This document shows positions 1 through 6,455 of a DNA stretch of 18,185 nt, in pieces (within the stretch, counting starts at the first letter, position 1; every line of letters begins with the position of its first letter). The notes beneath the pieces were generated by a model. It was not told where the DNA came from and did not search any database. It was given only the letters and a program-made list of their open reading frames with translations. Source of the DNA: SMWD01 sp964629475 (GTDB lineage Bacteria; Pseudomonadota; Gammaproteobacteria; Steroidobacterales; GCA-2729495); assembly GCA_964629475.1 (NCBI GenBank), contig CAZVQW010000031.1, positions 1 through 18,185 on the forward strand. The letters are read 5' to 3'. Both the position numbers and the translations under genes were made by a program.

Positions 1-77
1 GGCATCAGTGGTGAATTGCCGAACATTGATTTTGCGAAATACGCTATAAAGTTACCATTGCTACCCGACCTCAGGGA

Positions 78-98
78 AATTAGTGTCAGACACCAATT
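78..98. repeat. Imperfect palindrome at the left flank
   Basis: A perfect GTGTC-A-GACAC inverted repeat (83-93) is framed on both sides by AATT (78-81 and 95-98), giving an imperfect 21-nt palindrome. From memory, similar GTGTCWGACAC-type palindromes recur in gammaproteobacterial genomes near REP-associated or IS200-like transposase genes, but no transposase is visible in the short flank here. It may be an isolated repeat copy, an element end or a regulatory dyad. Positions 1-125 otherwise hold no gene I can support. Confidence 0.35.
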
Positions 99-125
99 CC
101 GGATGGTTCGTAAAATCATGTATAG

Positions 126-482
126 GATGACGCGGATCTTGCGATAAAAATTAACGATAAAGCAGCTTTCACCGTCGGGGAGAGCTCATCGCAAAGCTAC
201 GCAACAACGAGTTTCGGTCAATATAAGTTCAAAGCCACAAAGGAAGGCATGGATCCGATGTATGGACTAGTGCCGCTGAAATTTAATGGTGGCTATCTGG
301 CGCTGGATATCTTGTTTTTCGCTCCAGCGATGTTCTTCAATCTTCGTGAAGTATTTCCCTACTATGAGTTTGACTCCGAAGAAGGCGTGGTTCGCTACAG
401 GCTGGAAAAGGATAGTGACTGGACCACCTATAAACCAACGGTTGCTGAAATCGCACACGCCAAATCATTTTTTGGTGACTAA
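126..482 (+). pseudogene. Probable broken or 5'-truncated hypothetical protein gene
   Basis: The frame is open from 126 (after a TAG at 123-125) to a TAA at 480-482, but the first ATG is at 249, with another at 258. The residues before ATG249 look like genuine coding sequence: an INDKAAFTVGES segment, then a GQYKFKATKEG segment of the kind seen in beta-rich secreted proteins. The part after ATG249 has a hydrophobic stretch (YLALDILFFAPAMFF) and a charged, acidic tail. Another frame just upstream ends where this one opens, so a frameshift or lost start is plausible. Alternatively a 74-75 aa protein starts at 249 or 258; AGGAAGG at 241-247 lies 10 nt before ATG258. The family is not recognised. 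Orientation is opposite to the adjacent operon, so it is probably unrelated to the pigment genes. Confidence 0.4.
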
Positions 483-613
483 AATGACCAGTTGCAGTGT
501 TGTTATCGGTCGCTCCAATACTGGATTATTCCGCCTACACTGGTTGAGTTCGGGGGTTCGTTATTTTCAGGCCACCACTCAACCATATAAATACAGATTA
601 AGCCCCTATAGAT

Positions 614-632
614 CAGGTTTTTACCTGTTTTT
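614..632 (+). terminator. Weak rho-independent terminator candidate
   Basis: CAGGT-TTTT-ACCTG (614-627) can form a 5-bp hairpin and is followed by TTTTT (628-632) on the + strand. It lies downstream of the + strand remnant ending at 482 and just past the stop of the leftward gene at 631. On the - strand the hairpin is not followed by a U-run, so if it is active it would serve + strand transcripts. The stem is short, so confidence is low. The rest of 483-630 holds nothing recognisable. Confidence 0.25.
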
Positions 633-1386
633 AGTCATCAAAGTACTTCAGGTACTTCCTGGCATTCGAACGAACCTTGCCCGAAGCAGCATCCTCTGAG
701 ACCTTCACGATTGTCGATTTGTATTGGGGTAGCGTCGTTGCGGCCAGTCCTTTGCATAGCCATGACAGGGTATCGATCTGGAGTTTATCCTTGGTTTTGA
801 CCCGATAGTTTTCCTCGATCTGCCGTTGAACGATGTCAATCATGAATTTGTCCGTGATCCTTTCATAGTAGACTTTTTTGGCGCCGACCCGCTTGAGTTC
901 ATAGATGCTGCTGCGGAGCATATTCGCGTACTGGTTATAACGTTCCGAGATATCGGGGTTATTGTTACTGGTATCGTTGATGATCGGATTCCAGGCAACA
1001 AAACGGTCCAGATCGATCAGGGCCTTGGTCGCATGTCTCTGGACCTTCTTGGAGCCTGCATTCTGTCCCACAAGTTCCAGCGTACCGCGATATTTCTCCA
1101 GTCCTGAGTACGCCAGGCCTTTGGCAAGCCAGGACGCCGCCTCGGCGTTATTCTTGCTGGTCGCTGTCAGATACATGCCCAGTAACTGCTTCTCCATCAC
1201 ATCGAAGAATCGTGGATCGTTGATTCCGGAATAAGGCAGATCTTTCACAACCGTTTGCTGCTGAAAAGTGGTTCCGGTCTCGAAGACCTGGATGTACTCA
1301 TCTATGGTGGTGTTGGCCCAAGCCGATCCACACATGATGGCGAGACAACAAACGACCAGCGAGTTGCGTCTATATATGGTGATCAT
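631..1386 (-). CDS. Secreted protein of unknown function with an internal duplication
   Basis: A 251-aa protein. The ATG at 1386 is chosen because a strong Shine-Dalgarno (GGGGAAGGA, 1397-1389) precedes it and a classic signal peptide begins there: basic MITIYRR, hydrophobic core, AWA cleavage near residue 24. A longer open frame reaching back to 1533 would overlap the ketosynthase gene and bury the signal. The mature part is largely helical and contains two related units: SWLAKGLAYSGLEKYRGTL (85-103) and SWLCKGLAATTLPQYKSTI (208-226). Each unit is followed by a K/R-rich helix (near 113-125 and 236-248), an arrangement like HEAT/ARM repeats. I do not recognise a named family. It is the last gene of the leftward set, 100 nt after the ketosynthase, so it may be co-transcribed or have its own promoter. 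A periplasmic location is inferred; no lipobox is seen. Confidence 0.7.
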   Translation of the reverse strand: MITIYRRNSLVVCCLAIMCGSAWANTTIDEYIQVFETGTTFQQQTVVKDLPYSGINDPRFFDVMEKQLLGMYLTATSKNNAEAASWLAKGLAYSGLEKYRGTLELVGQNAGSKKVQRHATKALIDLDRFVAWNPIINDTSNNNPDISERYNQYANMLRSSIYELKRVGAKKVYYERITDKFMIDIVQRQIEENYRVKTKDKLQIDTLSWLCKGLAATTLPQYKSTIVKVSEDAASGKVRSNARKYLKYFDD

Positions 1387-1486
1387 ATTCCTTCCCCTGC
1401 AATGAATCCTGTGACCTGTAAATTCCCTCGCCGTCAGCACTGCTACTTCCCGGATTTGGTGTATAGGAATGAACGCAGAGTAGATG

Positions 1487-2713
1487 CTACATATGGCGGA
1501 ATATGAGCGATGTATTGATTCCACCAAACGCAAAATTGTTACTCATGATGAATTCATTTGACATGTCTCTGCCGGTGTCGACGATATAATCCAGTTCGCC
1601 GCATTCCGGATCGACATGATCAAGGTTGATCGTCGGCGCATACCAGCCGCAGTTCATCATTTCGATGGCCATCCAGGCCTCCAGCGCTCCGCATGCACCC
1701 AGCGTATGACCCATATAGCTCTTCAGCGAACTGATTGGTGTCTGTTTGCTGAGAACCTCGCTAGTCGCCCGGCTCTCCGCAATGTCTCCTGATGTGGTCG
1801 CCGTTCCGTGTGCGTTTACGTAGCCTACCTCGTTGCCCGGTATCGCTGCACTCTCCAATGCTTTCTCCATACAGCGCGCCATCGTCACGCGATTGGGTCG
1901 GGTGACATGGCTGCCGTCCGAATTCGAGCCGAAGCCGACGATCTCCGCGAGGATAGGCGCACGGCGCGCCTTCGCATGTTCCATCTCTTCGAGAATGAAT
2001 GCGCCGGCACCTTCGCCGAGTACAAGACCGTCCCTCTCCTTGTCAAATGGCCGGGGCGTGGACTTGGGATACTCATTCATCGTGCTGGTGGCATAAAGTG
2101 TGTCGAATACCGCAGCCTCGGTCGGGCAGAGTTCCTCTGCACCACCGGCAACCATGATATCCTGGCTGCCGTACTTGATGGATTCGTATGCATAACCAAT
2201 CGCGTGACTGCCGGCGGTGCAGGCACTACTTGTCGGTATGATGCGTCCGGTCAGCCCGAAGAATACCCCAACGTTGACTGCCGCCGTGTGACTCATCATG
2301 CGCACGTAGCTTGTTGCATTGAGGCCGTCAGTTGATTTGTTCAGTAGCAACTGGCCAAATTCCAGGATTGCGCCCGGGCTGCCTGTTGAGGACCCGAACG
2401 CGACACCGGTGGCGCCCGATGTCAGGGCGGGGTGATCAAGCAGTCCGGCACGCTCGAGCGCGAGTTCCGATGCTCGCACCGCCAGGAGCGCGACGCGACC
2501 CATGCTTCGGGTCTGTTTGCGCGTGTAGTGATCGGGTACCGAAAAATTGCTAACTGGCACACCCAGGTTGGTATTGAGTCCCTTGTATTCATCCCAGCCG
2601 TCCATGACAACGACGGCATTCTCGCGTGCACGCAGCCTCGATTCTATTTCCTGCCAGGTCGAACCCAGCGGCGAAATGCCCCCGATCCCGGTGACGGCAA
2701 CTCGTCGAGTCAT
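1487..2713 (-). CDS. Beta-ketoacyl-ACP synthase (APE ApeR/FabF-like)
   Basis: A 408-aa condensing enzyme of the FabF/type II PKS ketosynthase family, performing decarboxylative Claisen condensation of malonyl-ACP onto the growing acyl chain in the cytoplasm. The full catalytic triad is visible: Cys165 in SSACTAGSHA, His302 in NAHGTATTSGD, and His336 in KSYMGHTLGA (Lys331 before it). The C-terminal NNFAFGGINTSLIF is typical of the family. The start is ATG 2713, which overlaps the ketoreductase stop as ATGA and gives the standard MTRRVAVTGIGGISPLG opening; the further upstream in-frame extension is inside the reductase gene and rejected. In characterised APE systems two ketosynthases act, and this one resembles the stand-alone kind (ApeR) rather than the partner of the chain-length factor; that assignment is inferred from gene position. 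Confidence 0.92.
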   Translation of the reverse strand: MTRRVAVTGIGGISPLGSTWQEIESRLRARENAVVVMDGWDEYKGLNTNLGVPVSNFSVPDHYTRKQTRSMGRVALLAVRASELALERAGLLDHPALTSGATGVAFGSSTGSPGAILEFGQLLLNKSTDGLNATSYVRMMSHTAAVNVGVFFGLTGRIIPTSSACTAGSHAIGYAYESIKYGSQDIMVAGGAEELCPTEAAVFDTLYATSTMNEYPKSTPRPFDKERDGLVLGEGAGAFILEEMEHAKARRAPILAEIVGFGSNSDGSHVTRPNRVTMARCMEKALESAAIPGNEVGYVNAHGTATTSGDIAESRATSEVLSKQTPISSLKSYMGHTLGACGALEAWMAIEMMNCGWYAPTINLDHVDPECGELDYIVDTGRDMSNEFIMSNNFAFGGINTSLIFRHM

Positions 2714-3450
2714 GTCAGGCCACCGTCTACTGCTATGACCTGCCGGGTGATGTATTCGGCGGCCGGTGAGCACAGGAAGGCGACGAGCGCGCCCACGTCG
2801 TTCGGTTGGCCCATTCTTCGCATTGGGATCATATTCTTAATCAACTCCCCGGGAACATCCTGGGTCATGTCCGTATCGATCAAACCCGGGGCAATACAGT
2901 TCACAGTGATTTGTCGTTTTGCCAGCTCCAGTGCCAGCGCTTTTGTTGCGCCAATTATGCCCGCTTTGGCGGCGCTATAGTTAACCTGACCGCGATTACC
3001 GACTAAACCGGCCACGGAGGAAATTGTAATGATCCGGCCCGGTCGTTTGCGGCGAATCATCGGCATGATGATGGGGTTCAGGACATTATAGAACCCGTCG
3101 AGATTAGTGTTGATCACCGAATCCCAGTCGTCTTCGGACAGCATCGGGAATGCTGCATCCCGTGTGATACCAGCATTGCAGACGACGCCGAAATAGGCTG
3201 GATGGTCCTCGAGGTCCGCTTCGAGGGCCGCCCGTGTTGCTGCCCGGTCTGCGATATCGAATGTCAGGCGCCGTGCTTCCACGCCGAAGGTGCGCAGGCT
3301 GTCAACGACTTCATCCGCTGCGTCACGATCCCTGACGCAATGAACTACGACGTCGAAACCCGCTTCCCCCAATGCAAATGCGATGGCGCGGCCGATCCCG
3401 CGACTCGCGCCGGTAACCAGAACCGATTGTCGTTCTGAGTCCATCTCCAC
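2710..3450 (-). CDS. 3-oxoacyl-ACP reductase, SDR family (APE ApeQ/FabG-like)
   Basis: A 246-aa NADPH-dependent short-chain dehydrogenase that reduces 3-ketoacyl-ACP to 3-hydroxyacyl-ACP in each polyene extension cycle. Visible motifs are the Rossmann TGASRGIG at 13-20, CNAG at 91-94, catalytic Ser145 in ISSVAG, and Tyr158/Lys162 in YSAAK, at the spacing of E. coli FabG. The C-terminal VDGGLT is a FabG signature. The start is either GTG 3450 or ATG 3444; the dehydratase stop lies 1 nt before the GTG, and no clear Shine-Dalgarno distinguishes the two, so translation is probably coupled. The downstream ketosynthase overlaps by 4 nt. Its position between dehydratase and ketosynthase, not beside fabD/acpP, argues for a dedicated pigment reductase. 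Confidence 0.93.
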   Translation of the reverse strand: MEMDSERQSVLVTGASRGIGRAIAFALGEAGFDVVVHCVRDRDAADEVVDSLRTFGVEARRLTFDIADRAATRAALEADLEDHPAYFGVVCNAGITRDAAFPMLSEDDWDSVINTNLDGFYNVLNPIIMPMIRRKRPGRIITISSVAGLVGNRGQVNYSAAKAGIIGATKALALELAKRQITVNCIAPGLIDTDMTQDVPGELIKNMIPMRRMGQPNDVGALVAFLCSPAAEYITRQVIAVDGGLT

Positions 3451-3451
3451 G

Positions 3452-3910
3452 CTATTTCAGGTTCATTGCCCCGCCATATGCTGTTAGTCGTCCCGATGCG
3501 ATGACTGCACCGTCCATAATTTCGCAATTGAACGCCGCGAGTTCTTCGTCCAACGCTACCTCCAACCGCGCATGTACCTGCAGCACGGACCCGGGCGAGA
3601 ATGCCGGTACCTTGCTTATATAGCGCCGGCACCCGATCAGCAGGCCCAGCCGAATGGGTTCATTGTTGCGGATACTCCATGTGCCAGACAGTGCTGCTGC
3701 CGCCTGCGCCATGTATTCTACTCCGACCCAGGCGGGCACACCGTTGGCCGGATCGCAGTAGATCTGCTCGGGGGTAACATCGACTTCGGCGATCATGTGC
3801 TCGTCACCCACTTCTAGCACGCGGTCAAGCAGCAACATCGGACCGCGGTGCAGAACCAGGTCTTCCAGTTGCCAGCCGGCAGTTTTCGCATTACCGTGAT
3901 TCGAATTCAA
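3452..3910 (-). CDS. Hotdog-fold 3-hydroxyacyl-ACP dehydratase subunit (APE ApeP-like)
   Basis: A 152-aa protein resembling FabZ at its N-terminus (LVLHRGPMLLLDRV, 18-31) and in the central hotdog helix (GVEYMAQAAAAL, 63-74). It has the FabZ-type acidic residue in VEYMAQ (Glu65) but lacks the GHFPG loop with the catalytic His; the equivalent stretch reads NGVPAWVG. The other hotdog protein, at 5119-5475, has the reverse pattern, so the two probably form a heterodimeric dehydratase, as reported for ApeI:ApeP. The start is a TTG at 3910, set by a strong GGGAGG at 3923-3918, 7 nt upstream; no ATG exists before residue 25. It lies 22 nt after the thioesterase and 1 nt before the reductase. Confidence 0.85.
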   Translation of the reverse strand: MNSNHGNAKTAGWQLEDLVLHRGPMLLLDRVLEVGDEHMIAEVDVTPEQIYCDPANGVPAWVGVEYMAQAAAALSGTWSIRNNEPIRLGLLIGCRRYISKVPAFSPGSVLQVHARLEVALDEELAAFNCEIMDGAVIASGRLTAYGGAMNLK

Positions 3911-3917
3911 GATGCGA

Positions 3918-3923
3918 CCTCCC
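3918..3923 (-). promoter_or_regulatory. Strong RBS deciding a TTG start
   Basis: GGGAGG on the - strand, 7 nt before TTG 3910. It fills the 22-nt gap after the thioesterase stop and is one of the best Shine-Dalgarno matches in the window. It supports TTG as the real start of the dehydratase, since no ATG is available before the FabZ-like core. Confidence 0.7.
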
Positions 3924-3932
3924 GTAGACCGC

Positions 3933-4355
3933 TCATCCGAGCGAATGATGCAGTCGGTCGAGCAGTGCCGGCGGTGAGCCCAAGTGCAGTTCGCCGGATT
4001 CCAGGTTAACTGCGACCTGTACTGTCCAGCCCTTCGTCAGGCGCTTGCCATCAGCGTCTCGAATCACATAGCCGATCTTCAGCCGATATTCCCACTCGAG
4101 CAGGTTTGCCTCGACGTTGATCATCTGATCGTACTGGATCGGATGAATATATCGCACCCGGGTATCGATGATCGGCCAGACAAAACCTGATTCGACCATA
4201 CGCCGGTAGCCATAATCCAGCTTCTCGAGCAGTTCGACCCGCGCACTATCGAAGTAACGAAAATAATTACCATGCCACGCGACACCGGCCGGATCGGCGT
4301 CCTGGAATGGCACCTTTAACGAAATGCACGCAGTCAGTTGATATTCGGGGTCCAT
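3933..4355 (-). CDS. Acyl-CoA/acyl-ACP thioesterase, 4HBT hotdog family
   Basis: A 140-aa single-domain hotdog thioesterase. The diagnostic 4-hydroxybenzoyl-CoA thioesterase motif is clear: FQDADPAGVAWHGNYFRYF (17-35), where Asp21 aligns with the catalytic Asp17 of Pseudomonas 4HBT. Length is normal for the YbgC/4HBT family. The start is ATG 4355, 4 nt after the glycosyltransferase stop. In APE-type clusters such a protein is a recurrent member; it could release the finished polyenoic acid from ACP or remove mis-primed chains. Substrate cannot be told from sequence. It is probably translated with its neighbours from the leftward transcript. Confidence 0.88.
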   Translation of the reverse strand: MDPEYQLTACISLKVPFQDADPAGVAWHGNYFRYFDSARVELLEKLDYGYRRMVESGFVWPIIDTRVRYIHPIQYDQMINVEANLLEWEYRLKIGYVIRDADGKRLTKGWTVQVAVNLESGELHLGSPPALLDRLHHSLG

Positions 4356-4359
4356 GGTC

Positions 4360-5109
4360 TCACACCAGTCGAACGGCAGCTATTCTATAGAGTAATCTGG
4401 GCAGGCGGATCAGCATCCCAAAAAAAAGTCGTATATGCATAAGGGTGATATGTACGTTATCGCGCAGCAGGCGGAAATGCGAAATGCCGTCATCCGGATA
4501 ACACACCTCCGTCGGCACGAACCGAATTGACTGGCCGCGCCATGACGAGCGGACGAGGATTTCGGTATCGAACTGCATCCTGAGTCTGATCGTCCCACCT
4601 TCACAGACTGAAAGGAATGGTTCGATCGGGTAAACACGGAAACCGCACATCGCGTCGAGAATCTCTGACGACAGCGTCTCGATACGTGACCAGAACAATG
4701 TGATCTTGCGCCCGTGCAGCCGCGACTTTGGGACATCTTCTCCGAACCGAGGCAGACCCGACACGATGCTATCGGGGTGGATTTCGGATTCTGCGATCAA
4801 TCGGGCGATATCTGCGATACAGTGCTGGCCGTCCGCGTCGATCTGGATGGCGTGGGTAAACCCCTGTCCCTTTGCGATCCGGACGCCGCGAATCACCGCG
4901 GCACCCTTGCCCTGGTTCGGAGAAATGGCCTCAAATGTAGCGTCAGACACGGTCGAGACCAGGCGGCTCACGGCCTCGTGGCTCGACCTGTCGCTGCCGT
5001 CATCGATAACGATGAGCGGCAGTCCGTATGCCAGTATTTCTGGCAGCAACGTGGTTAGCTGCCGGTCATGGTTGTAGTGTGGAATGACGATGCAAAACCT
5101 GTTTGTCAC
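4360..5109 (-). CDS. Family 2 glycosyltransferase
   Basis: A 249-aa GT2 (GT-A fold) enzyme. It opens with FCIVIPHYNH, has the nucleotide-binding IDDGSD (35-40), NQGKG (65-69) and the metal-binding DADGQH (91-96). The C-terminal 30 residues are hydrophobic and basic, which suggests membrane association. The start is GTG 5109, 9 nt after the dehydratase stop. In many APE clusters (from memory) a GT2 domain is fused to an LpxL-like acyltransferase; here the acyltransferase is separate, at 12941-13867. The enzyme may transfer a sugar to a lipid or to the polyene; donor and acceptor are unknown. Confidence 0.87.
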   Translation of the reverse strand: MTNRFCIVIPHYNHDRQLTTLLPEILAYGLPLIVIDDGSDRSSHEAVSRLVSTVSDATFEAISPNQGKGAAVIRGVRIAKGQGFTHAIQIDADGQHCIADIARLIAESEIHPDSIVSGLPRFGEDVPKSRLHGRKITLFWSRIETLSSEILDAMCGFRVYPIEPFLSVCEGGTIRLRMQFDTEILVRSSWRGQSIRFVPTEVCYPDDGISHFRLLRDNVHITLMHIRLFFGMLIRLPRLLYRIAAVRLV

Positions 5110-5118
5110 ATCAACTTA

Positions 5119-5475
5119 TTATCCGGAAAAGTCGATCAGGCCTTGAGAATAAAGCGTCTCACCCGATGTATAGGCGAACCGCAGCCCGGTGTTCGTGCGG
5201 CGCAGGATCAGCGCAACCCGGCAATCCGGTTCGATCAGGGTTTGGAATTTCAATCGCGGTATTGCCGTAAACTTGTCGGGATCGAAGCCGAGATTCTTGC
5301 CGAATCGTACCGCCCAATCGACCTGCGCTACGCCAGACAGGATCGGTCGCCCCGGAAAATGCCCATCGAAACAGGCCAGTTCGGTTGTAATCTCGAGCAG
5401 CAGTTCCAGGCCATTCTCCGTTTCAGTACATTCCAGCACCACCGGCTTGTTGATTTTAACTGGGGTTCCTTGCAT
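5119..5475 (-). CDS. Hotdog-fold 3-hydroxyacyl-ACP dehydratase subunit (APE ApeI-like)
   Basis: A 118-aa FabA/FabZ-like protein. CFDGHFPGRPILSGVAQVDW (35-54) matches the FabZ active-site loop with catalytic His39, but the acidic residue of the FabZ EAMAQ helix is not in its usual form (QVDWA, with Asp53 near that place). It is shorter than FabZ, lacking the LPHRxPFL segment. Together with the 3452-3910 protein it probably forms the heterodimer that makes the trans double bonds of the polyene. The start is ATG 5475, 30 nt after the membrane protein gene, without an obvious Shine-Dalgarno. Confidence 0.85.
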   Translation of the reverse strand: MQGTPVKINKPVVLECTETENGLELLLEITTELACFDGHFPGRPILSGVAQVDWAVRFGKNLGFDPDKFTAIPRLKFQTLIEPDCRVALILRRTNTGLRFAYTSGETLYSQGLIDFSG

Positions 5476-5505
5476 AAAAAGATTGTAACTTTATGCGCTG
5501 ATCGT

Positions 5506-6090
5506 TCAGCCGACCCTGTTTTGAATGTCTTGCCGACGAAAGTAATACTGTCGATATATGTACTCGGCGCCGAAAATCATGCCGATGAGCATGTAGGACA
5601 GCAGTCCGTTATACAGGGTCCAGGCCGTCATTGACCCTCTGATCGTAATGCCAGCCGATACACAGGTATTGAAAGCGAAGAAACCGCACCAGATCATTGT
5701 CACAGCTCGTGTATATGCGATGCTGCTGGTGTCGCGCTCCATGCCCATTTGTACTGCAATTTTCTCGATCATCGATGGTGGCCGGATAAGACTGAATCCG
5801 AATACGCCGAGCAATACCAAGCTGATGATTGTCGGATACAGGCGCAGCACGAAGTCGTTACCCGTCCAGCGCAGCAATCCCAGGAAAACGACAGCGAACA
5901 GCAGGAGTGCGACTCCGTTGAAACCCTGACGCAGCATCGGCCCCAGACGCAACGTGACCAAGGCAATCAGTACTGCTCCGAACCAGAGCGGATCAATCGT
6001 GCCGATAAGATAGTAGATCGCGAACGGATAGACGAAGACAGCCAGCGAAACCAGGTTTACGATGATCGTCCTCCGCGCTTTCAGACTCAT
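5506..6090 (-). CDS. Conserved multi-pass membrane protein of APE clusters (COG4648-like)
   Basis: A 194-aa integral inner-membrane protein with about five or six hydrophobic segments, beginning at IVNLVSLAVFVYPFAIYYLI (10-29) and ending near YNGLLSYMLIGMIFGAEYIY (159-178). The N-terminus is basic (SLKARR). It resembles the COG4648-type protein repeatedly found beside APE acyltransferase, ACP and ligase genes; its biochemical role is not known to me. The ATG overlaps the preceding ACP stop as ATGA, so synthesis is coupled to the ACP. It might help lipid or polyene handling at the membrane (inference from context only). Confidence 0.75.
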   Translation of the reverse strand: MSLKARRTIIVNLVSLAVFVYPFAIYYLIGTIDPLWFGAVLIALVTLRLGPMLRQGFNGVALLLFAVVFLGLLRWTGNDFVLRLYPTIISLVLLGVFGFSLIRPPSMIEKIAVQMGMERDTSSIAYTRAVTMIWCGFFAFNTCVSAGITIRGSMTAWTLYNGLLSYMLIGMIFGAEYIYRQYYFRRQDIQNRVG

Positions 6091-6326
6091 AGATTCTCGA
6101 GAACCTTGACGATATCCCCGACGGTTCGCACCGTTTTGAATTTCTCGGGGGGGACGTGTTTGCCGGTAATCTCTTTCAAGCGCACGATCAGGTCGATAGC
6201 ATCTATGCTGTCGATTTCCAGGTCTTCATACAAACTCGCGTCGGGAACGATAGTATCGGAATCAATCTCGAATTCTTCTACCAGAACTTCGCGTAACTTG
6301 CCCAAATAATCTGCCTGGATACTCAA
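6087..6326 (-). CDS. Acyl carrier protein 2 (phosphopantetheine-binding)
   Basis: A small acidic ACP, 79 aa from the chosen start. The attachment motif is EIDSIDAIDL with Ser40, and the third and fourth helices (KFKTVRTVGDIVKVLENL) are typical. It carries the growing chain for the ketosynthases, reductase and dehydratases. I choose TTG 6326 because AGGAAG (6338-6333) lies 6 nt upstream and the protein then begins right at the ACP fold (SIQADYLGKLREVL). ATG 6359, ATG 6416 and TTG 6428 are in frame but add 11-34 residues without known ACP homology; ATG 6416 has a GAGG nearby, so a longer form cannot be excluded. It overlaps the membrane protein gene by 4 nt. It is distinct in sequence from the ACP at 15290-15562. 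Confidence 0.88.
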   Translation of the reverse strand: MSIQADYLGKLREVLVEEFEIDSDTIVPDASLYEDLEIDSIDAIDLIVRLKEITGKHVPPEKFKTVRTVGDIVKVLENL

Positions 6327-6332
6327 ACCTGT

Positions 6333-6338
6333 CTTCCT
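6333..6338 (-). promoter_or_regulatory. RBS supporting a TTG start for ACP 2
   Basis: AGGAAG on the - strand, 6 nt before TTG 6326. The in-frame ATG at 6359 has no such motif, so this site favours the shorter ACP. Confidence 0.5.
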
Positions 6339-6455
6339 GAATCCTCTGGTTGCATCCATGTTAACTGGTAAACTGTTGCTAGTCGCATGACCGGGCCTCC
6401 AGCGCCACTCACTCATATCATACCTCAAGTGGTACTATCTGGCGCAGCGCGCGCC

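Noticed and set aside
286..699. A 137-codon + strand frame overlapping the flank and the end of the secreted protein gene
   Set aside because: It runs across the broken gene in another frame, has no domain-like pattern and ends inside an opposite-strand gene.
1387..1486. Separate promoter for the secreted protein gene (TATACA on the - strand)
   Set aside because: The hexamer has no acceptable -35 partner; read-through from the ketosynthase is equally likely.
1808..2335. A 175-codon + strand frame antisense to the ketosynthase
   Set aside because: The ketosynthase on the - strand has all catalytic motifs; this is a shadow frame rich in Arg and Cys with no recognisable motif.
5749..6309. A 186-codon + strand frame across the membrane protein and ACP genes
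   Set aside because: Gln/Arg-rich shadow of two clear - strand genes.
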